From the NCBI GenBank assembly GCA_023052935.1, contig CM041293.1:176939600-177003599 (forward strand): 64,000 nt of DNA, read 5' to 3'. Source of the stretch: Piezodorus guildinii. Its lineage: Eukaryota > Arthropoda > Insecta > Hemiptera > Pentatomidae. This document shows positions 49,801 to 51,359 of the stretch, piece by piece. The first letter of the stretch is position 1. Every line of letters starts with the position of its first letter. Below the pieces are notes generated by a model. It worked only from the letters and a program-made list of their open reading frames with translations, did not search any database and had not been told where the DNA came from. The position numbers and the translations under genes are program-made.

Positions 49801-49862
49801 TATTCCTGTATCGATCTGTTCATTGTGAAGTTTTGCTGTCTTACTAGGACTGTTCAGGAGAC
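1071..49862 (-). CDS. Rbcn-3A: DmX-like protein / Rabconnectin-3 alpha, C-terminal 21 exons (partial gene)
   Basis: Exons, in coding order: 49862-49737, 48135-47938, 46975-46745, 45756-45604, 41967-41735, 40480-40305, 40224-40091, 39998-39763, 39578-39351, 38375-38120, 32649-32448, 31167-31049, 30992-30934, 30275-30151, 28542-28401, 15578-15495, 9018-8958, 7304-7096, 4637-4493, 4063-3846, 1280-1071. Each junction has GT/AG ends and the phases agree, giving 3545 nt (about 1180 codons). The peptide matches DMXL/Rabconnectin-3 proteins as I know them: a near-invariant block (MELVLLLQELQQEKTQQQLL), Asp/Glu-rich linkers, then WD40 repeats (LTGSQDGSVQMWEWGHSQ; GHSSESKNVALWDTLL; LFSCGADGSMK). In the family this protein pairs with Rbcn-3B, the WDR7 homologue, promotes V-ATPase assembly on endosomes and synaptic vesicles, and affects Notch signalling in flies. 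The family's N-terminal WD repeats and Rav1-like core, over half the protein, must lie beyond 64000 or be lost from the assembly. Introns range from a possible 56 nt to about 12.8 kb and are filled with repeats. Confidence 0.93.
1312..1531 (-). repeat. SINE family 1 copy with target duplication
   Basis: Body of the commonest tRNA-derived SINE in the window, lying in the last Rbcn-3A intron. It is flanked by a 15-bp direct repeat AAAATTCATTGATTG at 1297-1311 and 1532-1546, which marks retrotransposition. The tRNA-like head is missing. Confidence 0.75.
1665..2518 (+). repeat. R880 interspersed repeat, copy 1
   Basis: Starts TCTGGTGCGGGCAACACA, followed by ACTTTCACTTAC; ends in CAATACTTTCCCTTA, an AT stretch and GTAAGTGAAAGT. 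The same ends and internal blocks recur in the other R880 copies. It has no coding capacity. Confidence 0.7.
2985..3115 (+). repeat. R880 repeat, internal fragment
   Basis: A short degenerate piece with the diagnostic R880 blocks (cATCGAtaTAGCGAGTTtAATCA-like sequence, then GAGAAAATTGTAAAAAGATG-like sequence). Both element ends are missing. Confidence 0.45.
3436..3590 (-). other. Short coding-like segment with coiled-coil composition
   Basis: The minus strand reads about 45 codons rich in Lys, Glu, Leu and Ala, including NLLVKELEAKKAKLLQGAFQ and AEDLAAEIQTLKKSS, then a stop. The pattern suggests a short coiled coil. It lies inside an Rbcn-3A intron but is not part of that chain. It could be a relic of a transposase or a retro-copied gene. 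I do not recognise the protein. Confidence 0.3.
3846..4063 (-). CDS. Rbcn-3A: Rbcn-3A exon 20 (WD40 blades)
   Basis: Encodes FTCHDQGASSLVFAPQHQLL, GKKGDVCIIDVRSR, then AHDSAVKCLAVDPAEEFFAT and GASDGDIK. These match two consecutive WD blades of the DMXL C-terminus. Acceptor phase 1, donor phase 0. Confidence 0.93.
4110..4166. repeat. (AT)n microsatellite
   Basis: Uninterrupted AT dinucleotide tract of more than 50 bp inside an Rbcn-3A intron. Confidence 0.9.
4493..4637 (-). CDS. Rbcn-3A: Rbcn-3A exon 19 (WD40 blade)
   Basis: Reads TCQCHNKVTSDFVFLGSSCS, MVATAGHSSESKNVALWDTL and LPQKKSLIV. This corresponds to the family blade ending in a VCLWDTL-type motif. Phase 0 in, phase 1 out. Confidence 0.93.
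4709..4995 (+). repeat. SINE family 2 copy
   Basis: tRNA-like head with an A-box-like stretch (TGGCTATATAGTTAGCATGC) and a B box (GAGTTCGAATCCC), an unrelated body, and an A-rich end. It shares the body with copies at 21997 and 49601. It is a SINE rather than a functional tRNA, because no cloverleaf 3' half is present. Confidence 0.65.
5367..5547. mobile_element. Short foldback element with CTGATGA-hairpin core
   Basis: Two arms of about 55 nt are near-perfect inverted repeats (left arm begins ATAGGTGGAATAGTCAGGAA; right arm ends with its complement). Between them, on the minus strand, lies CTGATGATGGCTCACAAGCT followed by TGAGCCAAAACGTTGGC. No coding capacity. Confidence 0.65.
5920..6950 (-). 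pseudogene. Non-LTR retrotransposon RNase H / C-terminal fragment
   Basis: The minus strand encodes SIYNLEAGRDSEICAILLSL and LSNTDAKSIVLFVDPQVAII, an RNase H-like stretch, then HGNEVADKLAKE, and a Cys-rich tail (CRFCYANSEMDAVHQEVCSF). The frame is broken by stops and shifts. A PIF/Harbinger-like MITE (5999-6324) interrupts its end; the retrotransposon reading resumes at 5995 with PSRSEWYWATRSLVAEAE. Confidence 0.7.
5999..6324. mobile_element. PIF/Harbinger-like MITE
   Basis: 326 bp with terminal inverted repeats of about 30 bp beginning GGGCCTTTTCACACATAGAC, flanked by TTA at 5996-5998 and 6325-6327. A 3-bp TWA duplication and a GGGC terminus are typical of PIF/Harbinger Tourist-like MITEs. 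Internal copies of GACGGCAGCCGT repeat the terminal sequence. Confidence 0.72.
7096..7304 (-). CDS. Rbcn-3A: Rbcn-3A exon 18 (WD40 blades)
   Basis: Encodes LTGSQDGSVQMWEWGHSQAV, VTRVRFSQHGNKFGVADGDG and NLSLFQVG, the most recognisable WD segment of DMXL proteins. The codon split with the upstream exon gives HPLLPLYLTGSQDG, as expected. Confidence 0.96.
7900..8300. repeat. Repeat-derived sequence, class unclear
   Basis: A moderately GC-rich block ending in AAAAAAAAAAA, with text such as GCGAAGTAGGGATGAATAATG, resembles the 3' end of a non-LTR element. I see no clear reading frame. Confidence 0.3.
8312..8560 (-). repeat. SINE family 1, nearly complete copy
   Basis: Minus-strand reading: an A-box-like TAGCTGGTTGGTTAGCATAA, a B box GGTTCAAACCCG, then the shared body (TGGTCCTGGGATTTTTTAAT; CCTGTGCGATGTCAGGTACT) and the 3' end CGTCCGATTAGCCATAAAG. 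A tRNA-derived Pol III promoter is implied. Confidence 0.75.
8565..8835 (+). repeat. Interspersed repeat shared with 18820 and 55990
   Basis: Contains AAGGCATCATCGCCATACAT, AAAATACCACCTACAGATAA and TGATGCATAAAAGCACC, which recur in order at about 18820-19000 and 55990-56180. Unclassified. Confidence 0.5.
8958..9018 (-). CDS. Rbcn-3A: Rbcn-3A exon 17 (61-nt micro-exon)
   Basis: Encodes ILKHRVDGIRKMSAHPLLPL, the family segment just before the LTGSQDG blade. Clean AG at 9020-9019 and GTAAGT donor at 8957. Phase 0 in, phase 1 out. It is too short for simple ORF finders. Confidence 0.93.
9086..9155. repeat. (AT)n microsatellite
   Basis: Long AT dinucleotide run inside an Rbcn-3A intron. Confidence 0.9.
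9479..9514. repeat. Poly-A tract
   Basis: A run of about 36 A. The poly-Phe frame seen on the other strand is an artefact of this run. Confidence 0.9.
10451..11735 (+). pseudogene. Non-LTR retrotransposon, reverse transcriptase fragment
   Basis: Broken frames encode SQLGEYQEGFRHNHSTIDQI, LLFIDYKAAYDSV, SGLRQEDSLAPLLFNIVLNA and MAYTDDIVIAG (the AxxDD catalytic motif, with AYTDD for the usual AYADD), then NEDKTKILILRKKKPAHPQR and LLSRTTKFRLYRTLV. The 3' end is an ATGA-type short tandem tail (AATGAATGAATGAATC). Several stops and frameshifts make it inactive. It is related to the copy at 34408-35223. Confidence 0.85.
12290..13190 (-). pseudogene. Degenerate mariner transposase
   Basis: Minus-strand pieces include RFQQKIVTCDEKWCTGEIRI (D of the first catalytic motif), then HPPFSPDLALLNYYLCRSI, which matches the mariner HPPYSPDLxPxDYHLF block with the second-block Asp changed. 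Frames are shifted and no intact ORF remains. Terminal repeats were not located. Confidence 0.65.
13904..14678. mobile_element. Non-autonomous hAT element (775 bp)
   Basis: Ends TGGTGTTGTAAAAA and TTTTTACAACACTA form hAT-type inverted repeats. An exact 8-bp target duplication GTCTAGAT lies at 13896-13903 and 14679-14686. The subterminal zone repeats AAGGCTYRAGCC-type units in both orientations, which may be transposase binding sites. The middle holds two diverged copies of a ~110-nt unit with GTTAGTCTACC. No coding capacity. Confidence 0.8.
14717..15160 (-). repeat. SINE family 3 copy
   Basis: Minus-strand head GGGAGCGGCATGGTATAGTG, GATAGAGCATAAG and the B box GGTTCAAACCCC, then a body with GTGGGTACCCAAAATTGGAG. 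Ends in a poly-A tail (poly-T on plus, 14720-14750). The body is shared with the 50640-51215 copy. Confidence 0.7.
15495..15578 (-). CDS. Rbcn-3A: Rbcn-3A exon 16 (84 nt)
   Basis: 28 codons: KGLNFPGSHDPHFCQFVIDR and SRHLLKP. AG at 15580-15579, GTGAGG donor at 15494. Phase 0 at both ends, so it could be skipped without changing frame. It lies between introns of about 6.5 and 12.8 kb. Confidence 0.85.
16199..16384. mobile_element. Small foldback with CTGATGA-hairpin core
   Basis: Nested inverted repeats: GGGGTGCGGTCAT against ATGACTGCGCCCC, and AACACTTATTATA against TATAATAAGTGTT. They enclose CCTGATGAAGGCCCACTATG TAGGCTGAAACGTCAGC on the plus strand. Confidence 0.55.
16448..17202 (+). mobile_element. 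mariner (family M1), internally deleted copy A
   Basis: Terminal inverted repeats begin TTGGGTTGTNNCACATGAAA; TA lies at 16446-16447 and 17203-17204. It keeps the N-terminal start (METRDFRVIFLYEFKL-like) and the last transposase residues (FFSSGIKKVSRWEKC). The catalytic middle is gone and the frame is broken. Its deletion differs from that of the copies at 53504 and 63181. Confidence 0.88.
17844..18133 (+). mobile_element. Helitron-like non-autonomous element
   Basis: Starts TCTATATATAAAATG, followed by a TTTTCGGTTTCTGCGAACTC-type Helitron head. Ends ATGGGGTCCACTAG followed by T, matching the CTRR terminus. No inverted repeats or target duplication, as expected for Helitrons. The 3' hairpin is weak. 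Confidence 0.5.
18820..19000 (+). repeat. Interspersed repeat related to 8565 and 55990
   Basis: Shares GATCATCGCTATACACACTG, AAAATACCACTTAAAGGTTG and GAAGCATAAAAGCACCCTAA in the same order with the other two loci. Confidence 0.5.
19018..19150. mobile_element. Short foldback with CTGATGA-hairpin core
   Basis: CATTTATTTTCTGCCAACGT on the left pairs with ATGTTGGCAGAAAATAAATG on the right. The minus strand between them reads CTGATGATGACCCACAATGG TCGAAACGTTGGC. The left flank (GGAATTAGTCAGGGGCGGTC) is shared with the 40.6-41.4 kb element. Confidence 0.55.
19190..20230 (-). pseudogene. Non-LTR retrotransposon RNase H fragment
   Basis: Encodes VVAIHIPKYNHNAQYKLPTG, SSHTAEMYAILEAVR (Glu of RNase H), NFVILMDCKSALLSL (Asp), RGNPGNEVVDGLAKSATTAG (last Asp), then a zinc-binding tail around CDKCGDRE. 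Stops and shifts are present. The 3' part resembles sequence at 26750-26960 and 33733-34050. Confidence 0.7.
20231..21990. other. AT-rich intronic stretch
   Basis: Mostly unstructured AT-rich DNA with short (TA)n tracts near 21345-21380 and one weak repeat near 21075-21140 shared with 8770-8835. No gene is supported. Confidence 0.4.
21997..22290 (+). repeat. SINE family 2 copy, good tRNA-like head
   Basis: Head GAGCCCGTGGCTGAGTGGCT, then AGCGCGCTAGTC and the B box GAGTTCAAATCCC, followed by the family body (GAGACCCGTCAGCCAAATGG) and an A-rich end. Confidence 0.7.
22411..23008. mobile_element. piggyBac-like MITE with palindromic internal repeats
   Basis: Flanked by TTAA at 22407-22410 and 23009-23012. 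Ends CTCTTTAGAGTCC and the complement of CCCTTTAGCATCC resemble piggyBac CCCTTT termini. The right half repeats the near-palindrome ACTACTATAGTAGT several times (near 22853, 22890, 22935, 22978). No coding capacity. Confidence 0.55.
23143..23272 (-). repeat. SINE family 1, 3' fragment next to poly-A tract
   Basis: Retains only the SINE 3' end (GCCTATCGGACGATATTGAA on plus, then CCTATCCAGGTTTAATTAGG). It ends at a run of more than 30 A at 23240-23273. Confidence 0.55.
23834..24600 (-). pseudogene. Non-LTR reverse transcriptase relic (same family as 44644-45540)
   Basis: Collinear, diverged copy of the 44644-45540 element: shared plus-strand blocks include CACAGGGTACAAGCTCTGCA, GCAGTACCTTATTTTCGAAA and ATAATAGTTTTATAAATTCT. 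All frames are disrupted. Confidence 0.7.
25110..25350 (-). repeat. Chimeric SINE (family 1 body, family 3 head)
   Basis: On plus, the left part (GGCTAATCGGACGATACTAC, CTATCCAGGTTTAAATAGG-like) is SINE 1 body. The right part (GGATTTGAATCCAGGACC, TAGTGCTCTATTCACTTGAC, CACGCCGCTCC) is the family 3 tRNA-like head. Confidence 0.6.
25447..25710 (-). repeat. SINE family 1 copy with tRNA-like head
   Basis: Full-length but diverged. The minus strand carries an A-box-like TGGCTAGCGTAACACC and a B-box-like GGATTCAAACTTGG, then the family body. Confidence 0.65.
25893..26025 (-). repeat. SINE family 1, head fragment
   Basis: Retains only the tRNA-like head and the start of the body (plus: GGGCCACCTGCAGGTTTGGA, GGCTGTTATGCTAGCCACTA). 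Confidence 0.6.
26388..28206. mobile_element. Large foldback element, ~1.8 kb
   Basis: Left arm (26388-~26760) and right arm (~27925-28206) are long inverted repeats. Shared blocks include AAAGGAGAAGTTGATTGGAG-like, ACTTAATTTATTGTGCC, TAAATTTTAGGCCATC, and further in GAGATCGCCATGTTGGATGC. Each arm carries a CTGAAGA/CTAGAAAGA-hairpin motif. The inner loop includes a retrotransposon-3'-end-like segment near 26750-26960. No intact ORF. Confidence 0.65.
28401..28542 (-). CDS. Rbcn-3A: Rbcn-3A exon 15
   Basis: Encodes GELEAAQSASGFLVIQTPLD, then a Ser/Pro-rich stretch and GIAVQSGRGASM. The FLVI motif and GRGAS correspond to family positions just before the C-terminal propeller. Phase 2 in, phase 0 out. 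Confidence 0.9.
28701..29352 (+). repeat. R880 repeat, copy 2 (3'-truncated)
   Basis: Starts TCTGGTGCCGGCAACACATG and runs to the AAGTGGCTCTTCTAGTAAGC block, where the next copy joins. Confidence 0.65.
29361..30125 (+). repeat. R880 repeat, copy 3 (tandem with copy 2)
   Basis: Restarts with TGCAACACATGACTTTCACT TACC and runs through the family blocks to GGACTTGGTTATTTGGACTC. It stops about 25 nt before the exon 14 donor region. Confidence 0.6.
30151..30275 (-). CDS. Rbcn-3A: Rbcn-3A exon 14
   Basis: Encodes VNGGLIALATPREVQEMDIS, LLLNMPSWLEDECEFDLIDF PK. The ATPREVQEMD motif is a family hallmark. Phase 0 in; donor GTAAGT. Confidence 0.94.
30934..30992 (-). CDS. Rbcn-3A: Rbcn-3A exon 13 (59 nt)
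   Basis: Encodes (E)PIRLIHKDQDQISAFCLNQ, matching the family EPVRLIHKE block. It is in a different frame from the contiguous sequence at 31049-31167. Removing 31048-30993 (GTGAGAG...CAG, 56 nt) restores the frame exactly as HSRSEPIRLIH. An assembly frameshift within one larger exon is the alternative. Confidence 0.75.
31049..31167 (-). CDS. Rbcn-3A: Rbcn-3A exon 12
   Basis: Encodes PRHWSAAPARRLWSYLVRQE and PVTELFVKCVFGKRPHSRS; the PARRLWxYLVRQE motif is diagnostic of the DMXL family. Acceptor AG at 31169-31168. Confidence 0.93.
31700..31900. repeat. Repeat shared with 58930-59090
   Basis: ATGCCACCTGATCCCAATAA, GATACCCTAGGAAAAGAAAT and ACCGCTGCCTTAGAAAAG match, in order, sequence at 58930-59090. 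It looks like the 3' part of an unclassified interspersed element. Confidence 0.45.
32448..32649 (-). CDS. Rbcn-3A: Rbcn-3A exon 11
   Basis: Encodes ELPVCSPLVHGVLRIVGRWE, a linker with PPPPNYIPG, and YRSIFEKDNTPF. ELPVTSPL, PPPxYI and NTPF are family landmarks. Phase 1 in, phase 2 out. Confidence 0.94.
32788..33709 (-). repeat. R880 repeat, copy 4
   Basis: Reverse-oriented complete copy: plus strand begins ACTTTCACTTACTATATATAGTAAGGGG-like sequence and ends GTAAGTGAAAGTCGTGTGTT GCCCGCACCAGA. It includes a (GT)n tract at about 32920-32958. Confidence 0.72.
33733..34050. repeat. Retrotransposon 3'-end-like repeat
   Basis: TATTTATTTATTATTTGAAT, GGCAGGCTAACAATAGGATA and AACAGCTCTTATT match sequence at 26860-26960. 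No frame is seen. Confidence 0.4.
34108..35480 (-). repeat. R880 repeat, copy 5, split by a retrotransposon
   Basis: Left part 34108-34407 and right part 35238-35480 are one reverse-oriented R880 copy interrupted by the insertion at 34408-35223, which duplicated TTAAACAACATACT. Confidence 0.68.
34408..35223 (-). mobile_element. 5'-truncated non-LTR retrotransposon with target duplication
   Basis: Open over about 260 codons: RRVGLRVNGSKTKVMACRRK, KPVHPQR, LFKSRLLSRTTKIRLYKTLV, TYGCETWTFNKTASEKMDRF, ERKVLRRIFGPV, RLKWLGHVLRMEDSRAAKRL and RGRPKTRWRDNV, the C-terminal region of an endonuclease-reverse-transcriptase LINE. Tail of AGA/GAA triplets. Exact 14-bp duplications TTAAACAACATACT at 34394-34407 and 35224-35237. 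The long intact frame suggests a fairly recent insertion. Confidence 0.9.
35488..37506 (-). mobile_element. mariner (family M2), transposase pseudogene with nested LINE
   Basis: Inverted ends CCAGGAGTAGAAGTTTGAAA and the complement of CTTCTGTACCTGG, flanked by TA. The transposase starts at 37333 (MSSFVPTNYDLRTALVFCY), has an early stop, continues CFEWFKKFKCGDFDVEERGK and KFEDKAFQALLDEDYTQTQE, then GDEKWIY, SWVNPSKPSTSTARPN, VWWDQKGIIYYELLKPSKT and YSPDLAPSDYHLFASLGHAL. A LINE fragment interrupts it between the STARPN and WWDQKG segments. Confidence 0.85.
35980..36830 (+). pseudogene. Non-LTR retrotransposon fragment nested in mariner M2
   Basis: Encodes VAANRAYYALLNTLRSMFIT, VIYKTLIRPVLTCASQTWTI, AFERKILRRIFGPM and IKLGRLSWAGHVPRMQGEEL, the conserved C-terminal LINE segment. 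It is in opposite orientation to the host transposon. The joins with mariner sequence at both sides show insertion into it; borders are good to about 20 nt. Confidence 0.8.
37793..38068 (-). repeat. SINE family 1 copy
   Basis: Nearly full length; plus-strand blocks GCTAATCAGATGATGCTACA, GCCTATCCAGGTTTAATTAG, CCACCTGCGGGTTTAAATCT and ATGCTAGCCACAAGACCATA. It ends about 50 nt downstream of the exon 10 donor. Confidence 0.7.
38120..38375 (-). CDS. Rbcn-3A: Rbcn-3A exon 10 (acidic linker plus helical block)
   Basis: Encodes LLDYDSGGSERSDSESEGED, an acidic linker, then SYSWAVMRLAVIRVIRGQLQ and DFIAVAGIEVQ. The SYSWCLMRFA...VAGLE block is a family match. Phase 0 in, phase 1 out. Confidence 0.94.
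38750..39225 (+). pseudogene. Non-LTR retrotransposon RNase H and tail fragments
   Basis: First part reads VWRKDEPDSGATIPLDKNTS, FQAELLA (RNase H Glu) and CASDLSADK. The second part (39090-39225) reads RLAGQISDGRAQLPLALLGI and RNWRASAADPTD, ending in ATGTATGTATG. Two pieces, possibly from different elements. Confidence 0.55.
39351..39578 (-). CDS. Rbcn-3A: Rbcn-3A exon 9
   Basis: 76 codons, phase 0 at both ends: GGGVNSINRGGSDEGSTESV, WNTMTSLTKQRIRMNMKLLG, EQFLPPEMSMISYFLSK. The PPExSMxSYFLxK end is a family motif. Confidence 0.93.
39763..39998 (-). CDS. Rbcn-3A: Rbcn-3A exon 8
   Basis: Encodes VTNLRALLAREKDEDTPRLN, ILLTEAFVATFMSLTVYALA, TCDCHILYRLVGQKFCDRTW and GTLYGGGVKKLLRVAQTS. This is among the best conserved blocks of the protein. 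Confidence 0.95.
40091..40224 (-). CDS. Rbcn-3A: Rbcn-3A exon 7
   Basis: Encodes LHGSALDTLSYVNSSSHLIA, TQQRKRRYSTDEPLQVTTQP and SKWP. Matches the family LHGxALD...RYSxxEPLQV region. Phase 2 in, phase 1 out. Confidence 0.9.
40305..40480 (-). CDS. Rbcn-3A: Rbcn-3A exon 6
   Basis: Encodes SLAHDMLQTIIEQRNAPTLN, VFVLRDLAVALSACIYQSLC and DSDTCSVKVAVD; the ALSACIYQxLCDS motif is diagnostic. Confidence 0.95.
40640..41420. mobile_element. Foldback element with CTGATGA-hairpin in both arms
   Basis: Left arm (TAGTTTTAACTATTTATTTT, CTGCCAACGTTTCGACCTCC) is the inverse of the right arm (GGTCGAAATGTTGGCGCACA, ATAAATAGTTAAAACTATTT). The outer ends GTCTGGGTGGTAGTCAGTAA and TTACTTACCGCCACTCGGAC also pair. 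About 550 nt of AT-rich DNA lies between the arms. Confidence 0.65.
41735..41967 (-). CDS. Rbcn-3A: Rbcn-3A exon 5 (most conserved block)
   Basis: Encodes NETLLRTLLSYCSLHGASGG, GLASVRMELVLLLQELQQEK, TQQQLLSPLPFPTTLPLLSA, SVACNKTVIADPVRHLQ. As I know the family this block is nearly identical between insects and vertebrates. Exon GC content is far above the flanks. Confidence 0.97.
42155..42205 (+). repeat. SINE family 1, 3' tail fragment
   Basis: CTCTGTCCGATTGGCCATAA followed by GACGTTAAATAAATAAAG, the family's 3' end only. Confidence 0.5.
42300..42800. other. Unclassified GC-richer intronic block
   Basis: Pyrimidine-rich on plus (CCCTCCCTCCCCCCCC near 42502). A 77-codon minus frame exists but looks low-complexity and I do not recognise it. 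Possibly repeat-derived. Confidence 0.25.
42870..43330 (-). pseudogene. Non-LTR retrotransposon endonuclease-domain fragment
   Basis: Encodes LFANGDFNSHVGDLNCLEED (the GDFNxHxG catalytic motif of APE-type endonucleases), then AMESLGL and YTFISRMGKSTIDLGWIND, the SxIDxxW-like block. Frameshifts are present. Confidence 0.75.
43331..45560 (-). pseudogene. Non-LTR retrotransposon (reverse transcriptase to C-terminus), interrupted
   Basis: In coding order: NYSKQDIISFIDLK at the 5' side, KTISLIKLTLTNTISKVKFQ, LRQGDGLLPILFNVVLDKIM, CLTFADDLALLAETL (FADD catalytic motif), VTKKFKYLGEIICCN, ERKILRRLRGPKITQ and a Lys-rich tail (EREELSRKMKEYWRKRKMKD). Frameshifts split it. A second LINE sits inside at 44644-45540. 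Confidence 0.8.
44644..45540 (-). mobile_element. Non-LTR retrotransposon nested in another, with target duplication
   Basis: Encodes GDKIPVLGYADDLVLLGEDT (YADD), GLELNTDKTKYMISSRNGGD, KYLGSI, LLSSRLLSKNLKVRIYKTIT, YGCETWPLTLKDELRLNVFE and QRLKWASKIVGLGEERIPRK. The 3' end is an (ATT)n tail. The exact 13-bp duplication CCTGTTTACTATA lies at 44631-44643 and 45541-45553. One frameshift separates the two main frames. Confidence 0.88.
45604..45756 (-). CDS. Rbcn-3A: Rbcn-3A exon 4
   Basis: Encodes DIVEAIQDVRNCDTPTLSKE, KPTLHEILMAEKCDFEAKVQ and RAARRKRWLK. The DFEAKxQRAxRRKxWLKANE transition into exon 5 fits the family. The acceptor must be AG at 45758-45757, because the other frame meets a stop. 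Confidence 0.92.
45794..46689 (+). repeat. R880 repeat, copy 6
   Basis: Starts CTGGTGCAGGCAACATGCGA; ends CAATACCTTCCCTTACTATA and a GTAATTGAAAGT terminus. Contains a (CA)n tract near 46556-46580. Confidence 0.7.
46745..46975 (-). CDS. Rbcn-3A: Rbcn-3A exon 3
   Basis: Encodes HLDIMAQQLKFVACLKILME, ELSTLATGYEVDGGQLRYQL and YLWLEREVEALRQLCNYS. The DIMAQQLKFVACLKILMEEL block is close to invariant in the family. Donor phase 1; the frame would otherwise stop 9 codons on. Confidence 0.96.
47166..47865 (-). mobile_element. mariner family M1, copy B (3'-truncated)
   Basis: The terminal repeat is present at the right end (complement of TTGGGTTGTTTCACATGAAA at 47846-47865), followed by TA; the left end is lost at about 47166. 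It retains MVTVWWSMAGIIHYSFLPRG, GPILLHDNARPHVSKHTVQK (second catalytic Asp) and HPPYSPNLSPTDNHLFRNLD (third Asp, D34D type). The N-terminal part is broken by deletion. Confidence 0.85.
47938..48135 (-). CDS. Rbcn-3A: Rbcn-3A exon 2 of the visible chain (acidic linker)
   Basis: Encodes ESLFDDGGTVDWSAPVTRQD, EDKLELDWGEDEDDGIGSGD and a Glu/Pro-rich tail. The exact donor is uncertain. A GTATAA donor after 47938 joins in frame to exon 3 (PHND-EEKGTT); the frame otherwise runs to a stop at about 47900. Acidic DWS...LDWGE runs occur at this place in the family. Confidence 0.8.
48595..49492 (+). repeat. R880 repeat, copy 7
   Basis: Complete: TCTGGTGAGGGCAACACACG to GTAAGTGAAAGTA, with all internal blocks (ACATTCATATAGCGAGTTTA; CGATCGCAATACTTTCCCTT). 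Confidence 0.75.
49601..49697 (+). repeat. SINE family 2, 3' fragment
   Basis: TGATGACACTGTCCTATAAC, CTACATCCCACGGCCAAGG and an A-rich end match the family 2 3' body. Confidence 0.5.
49737..49862 (-). CDS. Rbcn-3A: Rbcn-3A, most upstream exon found
   Basis: Encodes LLNSPSKTAKLHNEQIDTGI, LNWNDTTNTTATVETTNGTA K. The sequence is low in conservation and Thr/Asn-rich, so it is placed mainly by splice sites and phase continuity (phase 1 at both ends). Earlier exons with the Rav1-like core were not found up to 64000. Confidence 0.75.
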
Positions 49863-50219
49863 CTGGAACAAAAACAGAAATAAATTTATCAATTGTAAGC
49901 ACACACTAAATTGCTTTTTATATCATTTATTGTTATAATAAAATTTACTATTAATATCTCCAAAGATCCAAATTTTCTTTCATATATTCTTACAGCCAAC
50001 AAACAGTAGGAAAGTTCTTTTAGAACAAACCTCTGATGCTCCGTGATGGATCCAGAGGTATTTTGGGTAATGGGAAACTTTTTCGTTTTTGAGAATGGGT
50101 TTTAGCATTCTTACTCTAACTCCGATTAAACCAAAAAGGACAGGTTTCCAAAATGTATATTAGCTAAATTATTACAGTAATTTATTAAGCTCAATGCACA
50201 GAGAAACATTATGTCATCT

Positions 50220-50475
50220 GTATCGGGAGGCTTAGATAGGCTGGGAAAATTACCAGAATGCCAGAACAGAGCATTCCTGAAATGTCTGATCAACTTTAGG
50301 GTTCAAGAAGACCCAAACTGCAGAGAGATGGAGTGGTGAGTGATTCCAGAAGTTCACTTGGAGTGCGGAATTGGACTGCAGTTGTGCAGGATAGGAAGGG
50401 ATGAAGAAACCTTCTGGAGAAAGCCCTGACTCACTGATTGGGTTGCTACACCACTAATGATGATGATGATTATAG
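50220..50475 (+). pseudogene. Non-LTR retrotransposon 3' fragment
   Basis: Reads GRLR*AGKITRMPEQSIPEM, RRPKLQRDGVV and LGVRNWTAVVQDRKGWRNLL, the typical C-terminus, then an (ATG)n tail (ATGATGATGATGA). Confidence 0.65.
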
Positions 50476-50639
50476 TAATTCACCATTATTATAGCATTGT
50501 TTTATCTTTCATTATAATTTATAAAACAGGGATTATCGACTCCATATATATTTCAAACCAAGTTATCAACAGGGTTGCTAAAATGTAAACCAGTCATCAT
50601 CTGAGCCCTACACACTCAGCCACTCAAAACTGATCAAAA

Positions 50640-51215
50640 AAACAAAACCGCCTGCAGCTCAACAACCCATGAAGTTCTTGGGTTCAGTACTTAAAGAGAT
50701 TTGTACTGTTCTAAGGAGAGTGATTAGGCCTTGATCACCACACAACCACCAGTTTTCCCCCAATTTTGGGTACCCACTTTAAACAGGTTGGTCTACATAC
50801 TAGGGGTGGGCATAATCGAATGATCGGACTTCGATGATTTAAATAATCGAATGATTAATATGCATTTTAAGAGACGATATGCCACAATTTCCGTCTCTAT
50901 GATGGAAAAAAAAAAGGCCATTCGATTATCTGAGCTCCTTATAATCCCTCGATTATTGTTAAACAATTCAGTTCGAATGATCATTCGTTTCTCCAAACCG
51001 ATTAATCCGAATGATTGAAATAATCGAATGGTCCGATAATCGTCATTCGATTATGCCCACCCCTACTACATACCCCAGAGTCTACATACCCTATATGAAT
51101 AATATTATTCACGGCTAAAATAATAGAATAAATAATTCTTCCTTAGCCGGAGGTTGAACCCGGGACCCGCATTACAGTAGACTAGTGCTCTATCCACTAG
51201 ACCACGCCGGTCCCT
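50640..51215 (-). repeat. SINE family 3 copy, split by a hAT MITE
   Basis: Minus-strand head GGGACCGGCGTGGTCTAGTG, GATAGAGCACTAG and the B-box-like GGGTTCAACCTCC. The body is shared with 14717-15160. The 50801-51065 MITE interrupts it, with a clean 8-bp duplication. Confidence 0.72.
50801..51065. mobile_element. hAT-type palindromic MITE (265 bp)
   Basis: Long inverted repeats from TAGGGGTGGGCATAATCGAA to the complementary end. The perfect 8-bp target duplication CTACATAC lies at 50793-50800 and 51066-51073. The arms are packed with AATCGAATGAT-type repeats. TAGGGGTGGGC ends and 8-bp duplications are typical of hAT. Confidence 0.88.
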
Positions 51216-51359
51216 TCTACTACTCTAAATGATTATAAAACAGGAAGAGGGAGAAATGGAATTCGATAATTGGAAGAGAGGTGTATCGAAGTCGTCTATA
51301 AGGTCTTTTGCTAAATCGCTCAAAAGTATTCTATAACATGCGCAGTACATTTTTTTTCC

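Noticed and set aside
51121..51215. tRNA-like sequence on the minus strand (GTGGTCTAGTGGATAGAGC)
   Set aside because: It is the head of SINE family 3, not an isolated tRNA gene.
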